Shown: piece by piece, positions 33,112 through 43,561 of the stretch
Numbering within the stretch: position 1 is the first letter of the stretch
Layout of the letters: the number at the start of each line of letters is the position of its first letter
NCBI GenBank assembly: GCA_949948735.1
Contig: CATLGV010000005.1
Coordinates: 62,001 to 126,000 of the forward strand
Direction of reading: 5' to 3'
Length of the DNA: 64,000 nt
From: an uncultured Lachnospiraceae bacterium
Lineage (GTDB): Bacteria > Bacillota > Clostridia > Lachnospirales > Lachnospiraceae
Notes under the pieces: model-generated
What the model was told of the DNA's origin: nothing
The model's input: only the letters and a program-made list of their open reading frames with translations
The model's database searches: none
Program-made: the position numbers and the translations under genes

Positions 33112-34662
33112 TCACCCGCGCCCGTTTTCAAGCTTTTGCGCCTGCTCCTCCTGAATATCCTCAAAGGCAGACAGCATGGGCGCCTCCCTGGAACCCCGGA
33201 AGGTGCGGCTTATGTAATTGGCAGTGATTTTGACCACGGTTCCCGAAAGCGCAAGCACGCCGATCAGGTTTGGCAGCGCCATAAGTCCGTTAAAGGTATC
33301 GGAGATGTCCCATGCCAGGTCAAGGCTCATTGTGGCGCCGAATACGATAAATACCACGAAGATAACCTTGTAAATAATCGTGGACCTTGTGCCAAACAGG
33401 AATTCCCATGCCTTGGTGCCGTAGTAGCTCCAGCCGAGCACGGTGGAGAAGGCAAACAGCAGGATGGCGACGGCGATAAAGGCGCCGCCGATGTTGAGAC
33501 TGCCGATATTGAATACGCTGCCGAAGGCCTCGCTGACAAGCGCGGTCTCCTTGTTGGCGGAAATCATTTTCCCGGTATGCAGATCAATCAGCCCGGTTGA
33601 GAGAATGGAGAAGGCCGTGAGCGTACAGACGACAATGGTGTCTGCAAATACCTCAAAGATTCCCCACATGCCCTGCCGTACAGGCTCAATGACATTGGAC
33701 GCGGAATGCACCATAACGGAGGAACCAAGCCCGGCCTCGTTGGAGAATACGCCGCGCTTAAAGCCCCATGTAACCGCGCTTTTGACGGCTAATCCGATGG
33801 CCGCGCCGCCGACGGCACGCAGGCCGAAGGCAAAGGAGAAAATCGCGCCGAAAACCTCGCCGGCTTTCCCGATGTTGGCGATAAATACGATGAGGGCGCC
33901 GAGAATATAAGCGCATGCCATAAACGGCACAAATTTTTCTGTAACCTGCGCGATACGCTTGATGCCGCCTACGATGACAAGCCCTGCAAGCAGCATCAGG
34001 ATAATGCCAACAACCAGCTCATATAAATTGATGACTGCGGCGCCAATCAGAATATCGCGGTCTAATGCGGGGACGGCAAAAACAGAGGTAATATTTCCCG
34101 AAATAGTGTTAATCTGGCTCATATTGCCGATGCCGAACGAGGCCAGCACGCAGAAAACGGAAAACAGCATCGCGAGTATTTTGCCAGGCACCGCGCAGCC
34201 TCTCTTTGAGCCGAGACCGTCCCGAAGATAGTACATGGCGCCGCCGCACCATTCGTCCCGGCTGTTTTTCCTGCGGTAATAGATGCCAAGCACATTTTCG
34301 GAGTAGTTGGTCATCATACCGAAAAACGCGGAAAGCCACATCCAGAAGATTGCGCCGGGACCGCCTGCCGCGATTGCAGCCGCAACGCCCGCGATATTGC
34401 CGACGCCGATCGTGGCCGCCAGCGCGGTGCAAAGCGCCTGAAACTGTGAAATGGACGTTTTCTCCTGGGCGGCCTTTACGGTGTTGCCCTTTTTGAAAAT
34501 CCCTCCGATGGTATGTAATGTGACATGCTTTGCGCGCGTAATCTGGAAAAACCGCGTGCGCACGGTCATGTAAATGCCGGTGCCGATAATCAGCACAAGC
34601 ATGGGTATCCCCCAGACAACACCGTTGACGGCGCTGTTGACGGATTCAATTTTATCCAGCAT
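33112..34662 (-). CDS. Sodium:alanine/glycine symporter (AGCS family)
   Basis: A 516-residue membrane protein with about eleven helices. Family signatures are seen: ALAATIGVGNIAGVAAAIA near 83, GPGAIFWMWLSAFFGM near 105 (the AGCS motif), and FKRGVFSNEAGLGSS near 300. It imports alanine or glycine with sodium. GGGGGAG precedes the ATG. The long hairpin in its leader (34702-34767) lies 40 bp upstream. It is divergent from the ATP synthase operon. Confidence 0.94.
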   Translation of the reverse strand: MLDKIESVNSAVNGVVWGIPMLVLIIGTGIYMTVRTRFFQITRAKHVTLHTIGGIFKKGNTVKAAQEKTSISQFQALCTALAATIGVGNIAGVAAAIAAGGPGAIFWMWLSAFFGMMTNYSENVLGIYYRRKNSRDEWCGGAMYYLRDGLGSKRGCAVPGKILAMLFSVFCVLASFGIGNMSQINTISGNITSVFAVPALDRDILIGAAVINLYELVVGIILMLLAGLVIVGGIKRIAQVTEKFVPFMACAYILGALIVFIANIGKAGEVFGAIFSFAFGLRAVGGAAIGLAVKSAVTWGFKRGVFSNEAGLGSSVMVHSASNVIEPVRQGMWGIFEVFADTIVVCTLTAFSILSTGLIDLHTGKMISANKETALVSEAFGSVFNIGSLNIGGAFIAVAILLFAFSTVLGWSYYGTKAWEFLFGTRSTIIYKVIFVVFIVFGATMSLDLAWDISDTFNGLMALPNLIGVLALSGTVVKITANYISRTFRGSREAPMLSAFEDIQEEQAQKLENGRG

Positions 34663-34701
34663 AAAGCTCCCCCTTCCCGGTAATTCAATTTACCTGGACT
34701 C

Positions 34702-34767
34702 ATTAAAAAAAGAATACTCCCATGGTAGCAGTCCGTCCTGCGCGATGTGGAATATTCTTTTTTTAAT
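34702..34767 (-). repeat. Long AT-rich inverted repeat in the AGCS leader
   Basis: ATTAAAAAAAGAATA and TATTCTTTTTTTAAT form a 15-bp stem with a loop of about 36 bases. On the minus strand this sits in the symporter leader and ends in T-rich sequence. No glycine riboswitch pattern was recognised. Confidence 0.6.
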
Positions 34768-34832
34768 ATTTATACACGATGTTTCCAAATAATGCAATAA
34801 AAATTTGTGAAGCGGCCCCATAAAAGGGAGGA

Positions 34833-34862
34833 TGCCAAGCGACCATAAGGTCACTTGGCATT
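34833..34862. repeat. Hairpin in the AGCS/atp divergent region
   Basis: ATGCCAAG-C-GACC-ATAA-GGTC-A-CTTGGCAT is a near-perfect stem with one mismatch. Only AT-rich sequence follows, so its role is uncertain. Confidence 0.55.
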
Positions 34863-34953
34863 ATTATGAAAAAGTTATTAATAAGTAATGTTATCACTTT
34901 TGTACAAGGCGCTTATTTCGTGTCACCTTATGTTTATAGTATAGGAGGCTTTC

Positions 34954-35001
34954 ATGTCCAAATCATGTTTAGTTCTTGAACATTTTCCAAAAGAAATATG
35001 A
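34954..35001 (+). CDS. 15-codon ORF with strong ribosome site
   Basis: ATG at 34954 lies 5 bp after AGGAGG and encodes MSKSCLVLEHFPKEI. The region 34863-35119 otherwise holds no gene. It could be a leader peptide of the ATP synthase operon or the remnant of a lost gene. Confidence 0.3.
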   Translation: MSKSCLVLEHFPKEI

Positions 35002-35119
35002 ACAAAATATGAATGTGAAATTTATAACATAATGGGGACTTCAAAGCTTCTACAGCTTGCAATTTATGGAAATTGGGCATATAATTTATGCGAATCAGAC
35101 ATGGAGGGGGAATGGGCTG

Positions 35120-35236
35120 ATGAAAACGGCAGTAAAAGGAATCGGCGTTTTGGGGGATCACAGTCCGCCGGATGACCGTTTGGATGAAAATCTTTTTTTG
35201 GGTGAATATAAATATCAGAAGAAAGGGGGATGGTGA
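35120..35236 (+). CDS. 38-codon ORF coupled to atpB
   Basis: The ATG lies 9 bp after GGAGGGGG. The frame runs MKTAVKGIGVLGDHS... to a TGA that overlaps the atpB start (TGATG), the arrangement of coupled genes. It sits where many operons carry atpI, but it has no membrane segment and is not AtpI. I recognise no family. Confidence 0.45.
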   Translation: MKTAVKGIGVLGDHSPPDDRLDENLFLGEYKYQKKGGW

Positions 35237-36063
35237 TGAACAGTAAGACGAAAAAAATTGCGCTTGCGGCATGGATCGCGCTGCTTGGGGTACTGCTTGC
35301 GTCTTCGCTGGCTGTCGGGACCGGGGCGCAGAAGCATGAATCCATCAAAGAGACGATGCGCGACGCCGTATTGCATGAGTCCAATCAAATCAGCCTCTTT
35401 GGGCTAAAAGAGGTAAACCCCGCGCTCATATCGGCAATGGCGGTAACGCTTGCCGTATTGCTGTTTGCGGCGGTGGTGCGGATAGCCGTGATTCCCAGAT
35501 TTAAAATGGTGCCGGGAAGATTTCAGCTTCTTTTAGAGCAGCTTGTCGGATTTTTTAACGGGCTTGCGAAGTCAAACAGCCCGCACCGCAACGGCTTTCT
35601 CGGCGCATATATATTTGGAGCGGGCGTATATATCTTTATCGGTACCCTGTTTGAACTGTTCGGCGTACAGGCTGTGACGACAGAGGGGCACTCTATTGCG
35701 CTCCCGGCGCCGCTCTCCGATATCAACGGCGCGATTGCGCTTGGATGCCTGTCGTATCTGATTATTCTTTCAGGCGGAATCGCAGGCAACGGATTTCGGG
35801 GGATTGGCAGCACGCTGAAGGATTTCTCGCTCCCGATTTCGATGAGCTTTCGATTGTTCGGCGCACTGCTGAGCGGTCTGCTCGTTACGGAGCTTGTCTA
35901 TTATTATATCCATTTGAGCTTTGTCCTGCCGGTTGCAGTCGGCGTGATGTTTACGCTTTTGCACGCGCTGATTCAGACATATGTCCTGACAATGCTGACA
36001 GCCCTGTTTTACGGCGAGGTAAGCGAACCACATGAAAACACAAGGAAAAAGGCGGATGCCTGA
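35236..36063 (+). CDS. atpB: F1Fo ATP synthase subunit a
   Basis: A 275-residue polytopic subunit that forms the ion half-channels beside the c ring. The essential Arg is in SMSFRLFGALLSG near 210, followed by the last helix pair with LIQTYVLTMLTALFYGE near 255. ATG 35236 is 6 bp after AAAGGGGG and overlaps the small upstream ORF; ATG 35230 is an alternative. The loop after the first helix is long, as in several anaerobic Firmicutes. Confidence 0.93.
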   Translation: MNSKTKKIALAAWIALLGVLLASSLAVGTGAQKHESIKETMRDAVLHESNQISLFGLKEVNPALISAMAVTLAVLLFAAVVRIAVIPRFKMVPGRFQLLLEQLVGFFNGLAKSNSPHRNGFLGAYIFGAGVYIFIGTLFELFGVQAVTTEGHSIALPAPLSDINGAIALGCLSYLIILSGGIAGNGFRGIGSTLKDFSLPISMSFRLFGALLSGLLVTELVYYYIHLSFVLPVAVGVMFTLLHALIQTYVLTMLTALFYGEVSEPHENTRKKADA

Positions 36064-36082
36064 TATGGGGAGGAAATGAGTT

Positions 36083-36439
36083 ATGAGACGTACATTAAAA
36101 AATATGGCGGCGGCGCTGTTGTTTATTATCGTGTTAAGCACGGCGGGCAGTGTGACGGCCTTTGCCGCAGCTGACAACAATGCGGTCGGAGCTGAGATCA
36201 CGCAGGAAAGCAGCGCGACAGGCAGCAAAGCCATGGCGGCGGCGGTCTGTGTAGGCCTTGCTGCGGCGGCAGGCGCTGTGGGTATGGGAATTGCCATTGC
36301 AAAATCATCAGAGAGCATTTCCCGTCAGCCCGAGGCGGAGGGCAAGATCCGTACCAGCCTGATGCTGGGTCTGGTATTTATTGAAACGGCCATTATTTAT
36401 GCGCTGATTGTTGCTATTCTGATTATCTTTGTACTGTAA
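36083..36439 (+). CDS. atpE: F1Fo ATP synthase subunit c with N-terminal signal-like extension
   Basis: 118 residues, longer than the usual 70-90. The N-terminus is a signal-peptide-like segment (MRRTLKNMAAALLFIIVLST, with AFA before a likely cleavage point near residue 28), then a short linker, then the two-helix hairpin. Helix one is Gly/Ala-rich (AVGMGIAIA), the loop is the conserved SRQPEAEGKI, and helix two carries the ion-binding Glu in FIETAIIYALI. Thr after Glu and Tyr four later match sodium-binding rings, but the helix-one Gln of those rings is Met here, so ion choice is open. Confidence 0.92.
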   Translation: MRRTLKNMAAALLFIIVLSTAGSVTAFAAADNNAVGAEITQESSATGSKAMAAAVCVGLAAAAGAVGMGIAIAKSSESISRQPEAEGKIRTSLMLGLVFIETAIIYALIVAILIIFVL

Positions 36440-36453
36440 GGAGGGACGGGAGG

Positions 36454-36936
36454 ATGAATGTTCCGTTGAATATCGACTGGCAGCAGATACTGCTTCATTT
36501 GTTCAATTTCGTTATTCTGGCAGGCGGTTTATATTTTCTGCTGTACAAGCCTGTCAGGGATTTCATGGATAAGCGCACGGCTTATTATCAGTCCCTTGAC
36601 GCAGATACCCAAAAAAAGCTGGAGGAGGCGCGAAAGCTGGAAGAGGCGTATCAGTCCCGCATGGCGGACGCGGAGAAGGAAATCAGGGAGCAGAAGGCCC
36701 GCGTGCTCAGGGAGGCCGAGGCAAAGGCGGAGGCTGTTCTTGAGGAGGCCGGAAAGCAGAAGGAACAGCTTATGTCGGACGCGGTTGTCGCGGCCCGGCG
36801 TGAGAAGGAAAGAATTGTGGAGGATGCAAGGGTTGAAATCGCGGAGCTTGCGGTTGCCGCGGCGGCAAAAATTTTGCAGGATAACGCGTTGAAGGCAGCC
36901 GCCGGCGCCAATGACAAGGAGGCGCGGCATGGATAA
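36454..36936 (+). CDS. atpF: F1Fo ATP synthase subunit b
   Basis: A 160-residue peripheral-stalk subunit: one N-terminal membrane helix (LFNFVILAGGLYFLLYKPV, residues 16-34) and a long charged coiled coil to the C-terminus (EKEIREQKARVLREAEAK). GGGAGG precedes the ATG. Its length is normal, so it does not contain a fused delta domain. It overlaps atpA by 8 bp; the delta gene usually found between them is absent. Confidence 0.92.
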   Translation: MNVPLNIDWQQILLHLFNFVILAGGLYFLLYKPVRDFMDKRTAYYQSLDADTQKKLEEARKLEEAYQSRMADAEKEIREQKARVLREAEAKAEAVLEEAGKQKEQLMSDAVVAARREKERIVEDARVEIAELAVAAAAKILQDNALKAAAGANDKEARHG

Positions 36937-38506
36937 AGAGTATACGGCGGCGAAGCTGGACCAGCTGGAGAAGCTGCTGATCGGACTGGCTTCGCAGGAA
37001 GGGGATATGGTCTCCTTAATGCGCGATGCCCTGAATCAATGGCAGCCCTCCGACGCGCGTGTCGAGGTCGGGACGGTAGTGAGCGTCGGGGACGGCATTG
37101 CCACGGTTACAGGCTTTTCCTCCGTGGTATACGGTGAGATACTGATTTTCCAATCCGGTATCCGCGGCATGGTGCAGGAATTAAAGCGGGGGGAGCTTAG
37201 CTGTATTTTGTTCGGCGACGACCAGCTAATCAGCGAGGGAAGCAAGGTAAAAAGCACGGGCAGAGTCGCGGGAATCCCGGTAGGCGAGGAGTATATCGGG
37301 CGCGTTGTGGACGCGCTGGGGACGCCGATTGACGGAAAGGGCAAAATACGCGCGGAGGGGTACTTTCCGGTTGAGACGCCTGCCCCCGGCATTATTGACC
37401 GTCAGCCTGTGAACCGGCCGATGGAAACCGGCATCCTGGCAATCGATGCGATGTTTCCGATAGGGCGCGGACAGCGCGAGCTGATTATCGGAGACCGTCA
37501 GACCGGAAAGACGGCGATTGCACTCGATACCATTTTAAACCAGCAGGGAAAGAACGTCATATGTATTTATGTGGCAATCGGGCAGAAGGCCTCCTCCGTC
37601 GCGCAGCTTGCGGCGACGCTGCGCAGACGTCACGCGATGGAGTATTCCATCATCGTCAACGCCACGGCCAGCGATTCTGCGCCCCTGCAGTATATTGCGC
37701 CTTACGCCGGGTGCGCGCTGGGCGAATATTTTATGAGGAAGGGCAGGGATGTGCTGATTGTCTACGACGATTTGTCGAAGCATGCCATTGCATACCGGGC
37801 GCTGAGCCTGCTGCTCGAACGTTCGCCGGGCCGCGAGGCATATCCGGGCGATGTGTTTTATCTGCATTCACGCCTGTTGGAACGCTCGGCGCATCTGTCG
37901 GATAAGCTCGGCGGCGGGAGCATGACCGCCCTGCCGATTGTGGAAACGCAGGCGGGGGATGTGTCCGCATATATCCCGACGAACATTATTTCCATTACGG
38001 ACGGACAGATTTTTCTGGAAAGGGAGCTGTTTTTTGCGGGGCAGCGCCCTGCCGTCAACGTAGGGCTTTCCGTTTCCCGTGTAGGAGGCGCGGCGCAGAC
38101 AAAGGCGATGAAGAAGGCTGCGGGCGCGATACGCCTGGATCTGGCGCAGTACCGCGAGATGGAGGTTTTTACACAGTTTTCGAGCGATTTGGACGATATG
38201 ACGGGGCAGCTGCTGCAGTACGGGGAAGGCCTTATGCAGCTTTTAAAGCAGGAGCAGTATTGCCCGTACAGGCAGTATGAGCAGGTAGTCCTTTTATGCG
38301 CGGCGCTTTCTCATGCCTTTCAGAGTGTGCCGCCGCGGGAGGTCACGGAGGCTGCGCATGAGCTGCTGCGGGAGATTGCGCAGGATTATCCGGAGCTCTG
38401 CGATGAGATTGAGCGGACGGGAAGCCTTTCGGAAGAAAATCAGCAGGAGATTATCCGTGCCGCAAAAAGGTGTGTGGAAGCCTGGCAGGCGCGGCAGGCC
38501 GGGTAA
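36929..38506 (+). CDS. atpA: F1Fo ATP synthase subunit alpha, atypical N-terminus
   Basis: A 525-residue alpha subunit with Walker A GDRQTGKTAIA near 172, GQRELIIGDR, and the VSRVGGAAQTKAMK region near 375. The usual delta-binding start (EEISxxIKxxI, about 25 residues before the VGTV beta-barrel) is replaced by a different, roughly 46-residue head (KLDQLEKLLIGLASQEGD). ATG 36929 lies in the end of atpF after AAGGAGG. This head may compensate for the missing delta subunit. The catalytic core is intact. Confidence 0.93.
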   Translation: MDKEYTAAKLDQLEKLLIGLASQEGDMVSLMRDALNQWQPSDARVEVGTVVSVGDGIATVTGFSSVVYGEILIFQSGIRGMVQELKRGELSCILFGDDQLISEGSKVKSTGRVAGIPVGEEYIGRVVDALGTPIDGKGKIRAEGYFPVETPAPGIIDRQPVNRPMETGILAIDAMFPIGRGQRELIIGDRQTGKTAIALDTILNQQGKNVICIYVAIGQKASSVAQLAATLRRRHAMEYSIIVNATASDSAPLQYIAPYAGCALGEYFMRKGRDVLIVYDDLSKHAIAYRALSLLLERSPGREAYPGDVFYLHSRLLERSAHLSDKLGGGSMTALPIVETQAGDVSAYIPTNIISITDGQIFLERELFFAGQRPAVNVGLSVSRVGGAAQTKAMKKAAGAIRLDLAQYREMEVFTQFSSDLDDMTGQLLQYGEGLMQLLKQEQYCPYRQYEQVVLLCAALSHAFQSVPPREVTEAAHELLREIAQDYPELCDEIERTGSLSEENQQEIIRAAKRCVEAWQARQAG

Positions 38507-38536
38507 GGCAAGTGAACCGTCAGGCATGGAGGAATT

Positions 38537-40854
<2,318 letters not shown>

Positions 40855-40856
40855 GC

Positions 40857-41267
40857 TTGAAGGAATTTCAGGTGCATATACTGGCGGCGGACAACGTGCT
40901 CTTCCAGGGGCCGTGCGAATCGCTGATTGTCCCCACCGTGGAAGGACAGTACGGCATTCTTGCGGATCACAGCAATACCATCAGCGCGGTTATTCCGGGG
41001 ATGCTGACCTACCGGGAACCCGGAGGCGAAAAGCAGATTGTCGCCGTGTCCGCAGGGCTCGTCAAGATTGAGGACAACGACGTCCTGGTGCTGGTGGACT
41101 CGGCGGAACGGCCGGAGGACATTGACGTCAACAGGGCAAAGCGGGAGGCGGATGAAGCCAGGGAGGCGATGCTGCAAAAGCACAGTATCCGGGAATACCG
41201 TACGGCGCAGGGGAACCTGGCCAGAGCGATCAACCGGCTCCGCGTCAAGGCAAGTATGCATGAATAA
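40857..41267 (+). CDS. atpC: F1Fo ATP synthase subunit epsilon
   Basis: A 136-residue epsilon subunit. The beta-sandwich has VHILAADNVLFQGPCESL and EGQYGILADHSNTISA in the first 45 residues, and a C-terminal helical arm (residues 90-136, READEAREAMLQKHS). The start is TTG 40857, 2 bp after atpD, preceded by AGGGAAGGG. This is the last gene of the operon, and no delta gene follows. Confidence 0.93.
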   Translation: MKEFQVHILAADNVLFQGPCESLIVPTVEGQYGILADHSNTISAVIPGMLTYREPGGEKQIVAVSAGLVKIEDNDVLVLVDSAERPEDIDVNRAKREADEAREAMLQKHSIREYRTAQGNLARAINRLRVKASMHE

Positions 41268-41323
41268 GCGTGCCTGCATGAAGGACATGGGCACAGCTGC
41301 AAAATCATATACAGGCTTGCAAA

Positions 41324-41359
41324 AATCAAAAGACATCCGGGTTCGGGTGTTTTTTGATT
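41324..41359 (+). terminator. Terminator of the atp operon
   Basis: AATCAAAAGACATCCG and CGGGTGTTTTTTGATT form a 16-bp stem (two wobble pairs) with GGTT at the loop; the right arm includes the T run. Confidence 0.85.
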
Positions 41360-41445
41360 CCCGGTAAGATAATTATATAGACGGAACAGAGTCCGTAAGA
41401 TTTGTCTGAAAATCAGATGTTTATGTGCGCTATACATACTGTGTA

Positions 41446-41474
41446 TTGACGTGACGCTTTTTGCATACTATAAT
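41446..41474 (+). promoter_or_regulatory. Promoter of the toxin-antitoxin module
   Basis: TTGACG and TATAAT are 17 bp apart. ATACATACTGTGTAT just upstream is a near-palindrome that may bind the antitoxin complex. Confidence 0.7.
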
Positions 41475-41531
41475 ATTGTAAAGGAAGGAGTCAGGGATTT
41501 CGGATTACAATTCAAGGAAGGAGCCGGGGAT

Positions 41532-41807
41532 ATGTCGACGACTAATATAACAATGAGAATAGATGAAGATTTAAAAGCTCAGCTGCAGGAGCTTGTAGCT
41601 AATCTTGGGATGGATATGACAACTTTTTTTACGATATCGGCAAAACAGGCAGTAAGAGAACAAAGGATACCATTTACCATTTCTATGGATATACCCAATG
41701 AGGAAACAAGGGAGGCAATAGAAGAAGTACGGCAAATGAAAAAGAATCCTTCTATTGGAAAATCTTATACAGATGTTGATGAAATGATGAAGGAGTTGCT
41801 GACATGA
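41532..41807 (+). CDS. RelB/DinJ-family antitoxin
   Basis: A 91-residue antitoxin with the ribbon-helix-helix start TNITMRIDEDLKAQLQELVA and TFFTISAKQAVREQRIPF near 40, as in DinJ. ATG 41532 follows GGAGCCGGGG; an upstream TTG reading starts within the promoter. It overlaps the toxin gene by ATGA, giving coupled expression. The pair is visibly more AT-rich than its neighbours, which suggests acquisition by transfer. Confidence 0.9.
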   Translation: MSTTNITMRIDEDLKAQLQELVANLGMDMTTFFTISAKQAVREQRIPFTISMDIPNEETREAIEEVRQMKKNPSIGKSYTDVDEMMKELLT

Positions 41808-42079
41808 AATATACAGTAAAGCCAACAACCAGATTTCAAAGAGATTTAAAGAGAGTACAAAAGAGAGGATATGACATTTCATTGCTGACAGACATCATTA
41901 AGCGATTGGCAGATGGAGAACAATTGCCTGAGAAAAATCGTGACCACAGCTTAAGTGGTGATTATGCTGATTGTCGAGAATGTCATATCACTCCGGATTG
42001 GCTTCTTGTATACGAAATTGACGATGGTGAGCTGATTTTATATTTGACAAGAACGGGAACACACAGCGATTTATTTTAA
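41804..42079 (+). CDS. YafQ-family mRNA interferase toxin
   Basis: A 91-residue RelE-fold toxin of the YafQ class. Conserved residues for ribosome-dependent mRNA cleavage are seen: DHSLSGDY near 47, RECHITPDWLLVYEI near 58, and the C-terminal RTGTHSDLF containing the key His. It is neutralised by the overlapping antitoxin. A terminator follows. Confidence 0.92.
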   Translation: MKYTVKPTTRFQRDLKRVQKRGYDISLLTDIIKRLADGEQLPEKNRDHSLSGDYADCRECHITPDWLLVYEIDDGELILYLTRTGTHSDLF

Positions 42080-42111
42080 ATTCAGCATCAGGGGCGGGAT
42101 CTATAAGATAA

Positions 42112-42150
42112 GCACCAAATGACAATATAAAATCATTTGGTGCCCTTTTT
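42112..42150 (+). terminator. Terminator of the toxin-antitoxin module
   Basis: GCACCAAATGA and TCATTTGGTGC form an 11-bp perfect stem followed by CCTTTTT. Confidence 0.88.
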
Positions 42151-42184
42151 ATTCGCTATAGCTGCGGAGAAAAAGCAGGCGCTT

Positions 42185-42706
42185 TTATACTTTCTCCGGC
42201 TCCGGATAGTCCACGCCGAACGTGTCGACGGTAACGCTTTTTAACACCTGGTCCTCGAGAGGCCTGTCCGCGTAATCCGTCTGTGTTTCCGCGATTTTAT
42301 TGACGATATCCAGTCCTTCTGTCACTTTCCCAAACGCCGCGTAAGCGCCGTCAAGATGCGGGCTTGTCTTGTGCATAATGAAGAACTGGCTTCCCGCGGA
42401 GTCGGGCGCCATGCTTCTTGCCATGGATAAAACGCCCTCGGTGTGCGCCAGATTATTTTCAAAGCCGTTCTGGGCAAACTCTCCCTTAATCGAATAACCG
42501 GGGCCTCCCATGCCGTTGCCGTCGGGGCAGCCGCCCTGTATCATAAAGCCGCTGATGACCCGGTGGAAAATCAGGCCGTCATAAAAGCCGCTCTTTACAA
42601 GGCTGATAAAATTGTTTACGGTGTTGGGGGCGATTTCCGGATAAAGCTCAGCCTTTATGGTATCGCCGTTTTTCATTTCGAAGGTAACAATCGGATTTTG
42701 TGCCAT
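42185..42706 (-). CDS. Peptidyl-prolyl cis-trans isomerase, cyclophilin type
   Basis: A 173-residue cyclophilin without a signal peptide, so cytoplasmic. The active-site segment is FHRVISGFMIQGGCPDGNG near 46, and SMARSMAPDSAGSQFFI near 88 completes the pocket. It speeds proline isomerisation in folding. The ATG at 42706 is 9 bp after AGGAG; an earlier ATG (42727) would place that site inside the frame. Confidence 0.93.
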   Translation of the reverse strand: MAQNPIVTFEMKNGDTIKAELYPEIAPNTVNNFISLVKSGFYDGLIFHRVISGFMIQGGCPDGNGMGGPGYSIKGEFAQNGFENNLAHTEGVLSMARSMAPDSAGSQFFIMHKTSPHLDGAYAAFGKVTEGLDIVNKIAETQTDYADRPLEDQVLKSVTVDTFGVDYPEPEKV

Positions 42707-42841
42707 TGTTGAAAATCTCCTTTTCATTCATAAAAAATATTGGTAATATTAAAGTATAGTATATCCTTTATTTGGAAATAGCACAAGAAAAAACGCAACA
42801 AATCATTTGCACAATGGAAAAGTCATAAAGAGGGGATTTGT

Positions 42842-43552
42842 ATGGACGTAAAAATCACAGACAGGCCGGACGAGGCGGAGTATTATGCGGCAAACGGTAT
42901 TCCGTATATCGTGCATCTGCACGAGGGAAACCGTGCGGAAAGCTTTCCGAGCGGCGCGTTCTGCGTGGAGGATGTAGAGGATATTACGCCGCGGGATTTG
43001 GACAGGGTCTGGCGGCGTGCGCAGGGGCTGCCATGGGACATCTGTAAGACGCGGCGGCTGTCTGTCCGGGAGATTACGGTGGAGGATGTGCCCAGGCTTT
43101 ACGAGCTGTATGCCGACAGCTGTGTGACGCGGTATATGGAGCCGCTTTTTGCGGATATCCGTCAGGAAATCGAGTATACGAAGGAGTATATCCGCAATAT
43201 TTACGGCTTCTATGGTTATGGCATGTGGGTGATTGTCCAAAGGGCGGTCGGTCAGGTAATCGGGCGGGCCGGCCTGGAATACAAGGAAGATTTTGACGGT
43301 CTGGAGCTGGGCTTTATGCTGGGAAAGCAGTATCAGCACAAGGGCTATGCGTATGAGGCCTGCGCCGCGGTGCTGCAATATGGCGTGGAAACGCTGGGGG
43401 TACGCAATTACCGCGCGCTTGTGCATGCAGAAAACCTGCCCTCAAGGCGTCTGTGCGAGCGGCTGGAGTTCCGGCCGTGGAACAAAATCCCGGCGGCGCC
43501 TGCCGCAAACGATATGCCGCGGGAATATATTGAATATCGGATTTCGGTCTGA
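42842..43552 (+). CDS. GNAT N-acetyltransferase with N-terminal extension
   Basis: A 236-residue protein. Residues 1-70 are an extra region (MDVKITDRPDEAEYYAANG, resembling segments of HAD-type or accessory domains), then a GNAT domain: RRLSVREITVEDVPRLYELY, then LGFMLGKQYQHKGYAYEA near 160 with the acetyl-CoA loop, and HAENLPSRRLCERLEF near 200. The extension is unusual for this type. Substrate unknown. GAGGGG precedes the ATG. Confidence 0.83.
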   Translation: MDVKITDRPDEAEYYAANGIPYIVHLHEGNRAESFPSGAFCVEDVEDITPRDLDRVWRRAQGLPWDICKTRRLSVREITVEDVPRLYELYADSCVTRYMEPLFADIRQEIEYTKEYIRNIYGFYGYGMWVIVQRAVGQVIGRAGLEYKEDFDGLELGFMLGKQYQHKGYAYEACAAVLQYGVETLGVRNYRALVHAENLPSRRLCERLEFRPWNKIPAAPAANDMPREYIEYRISV

Positions 43553-43561
43553 GGCGTCCGT

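Noticed and set aside
34663-34780. Glycine riboswitch before the AGCS symporter
   Set aside because: The leader has a long hairpin but not the conserved tandem aptamer segments I would expect.
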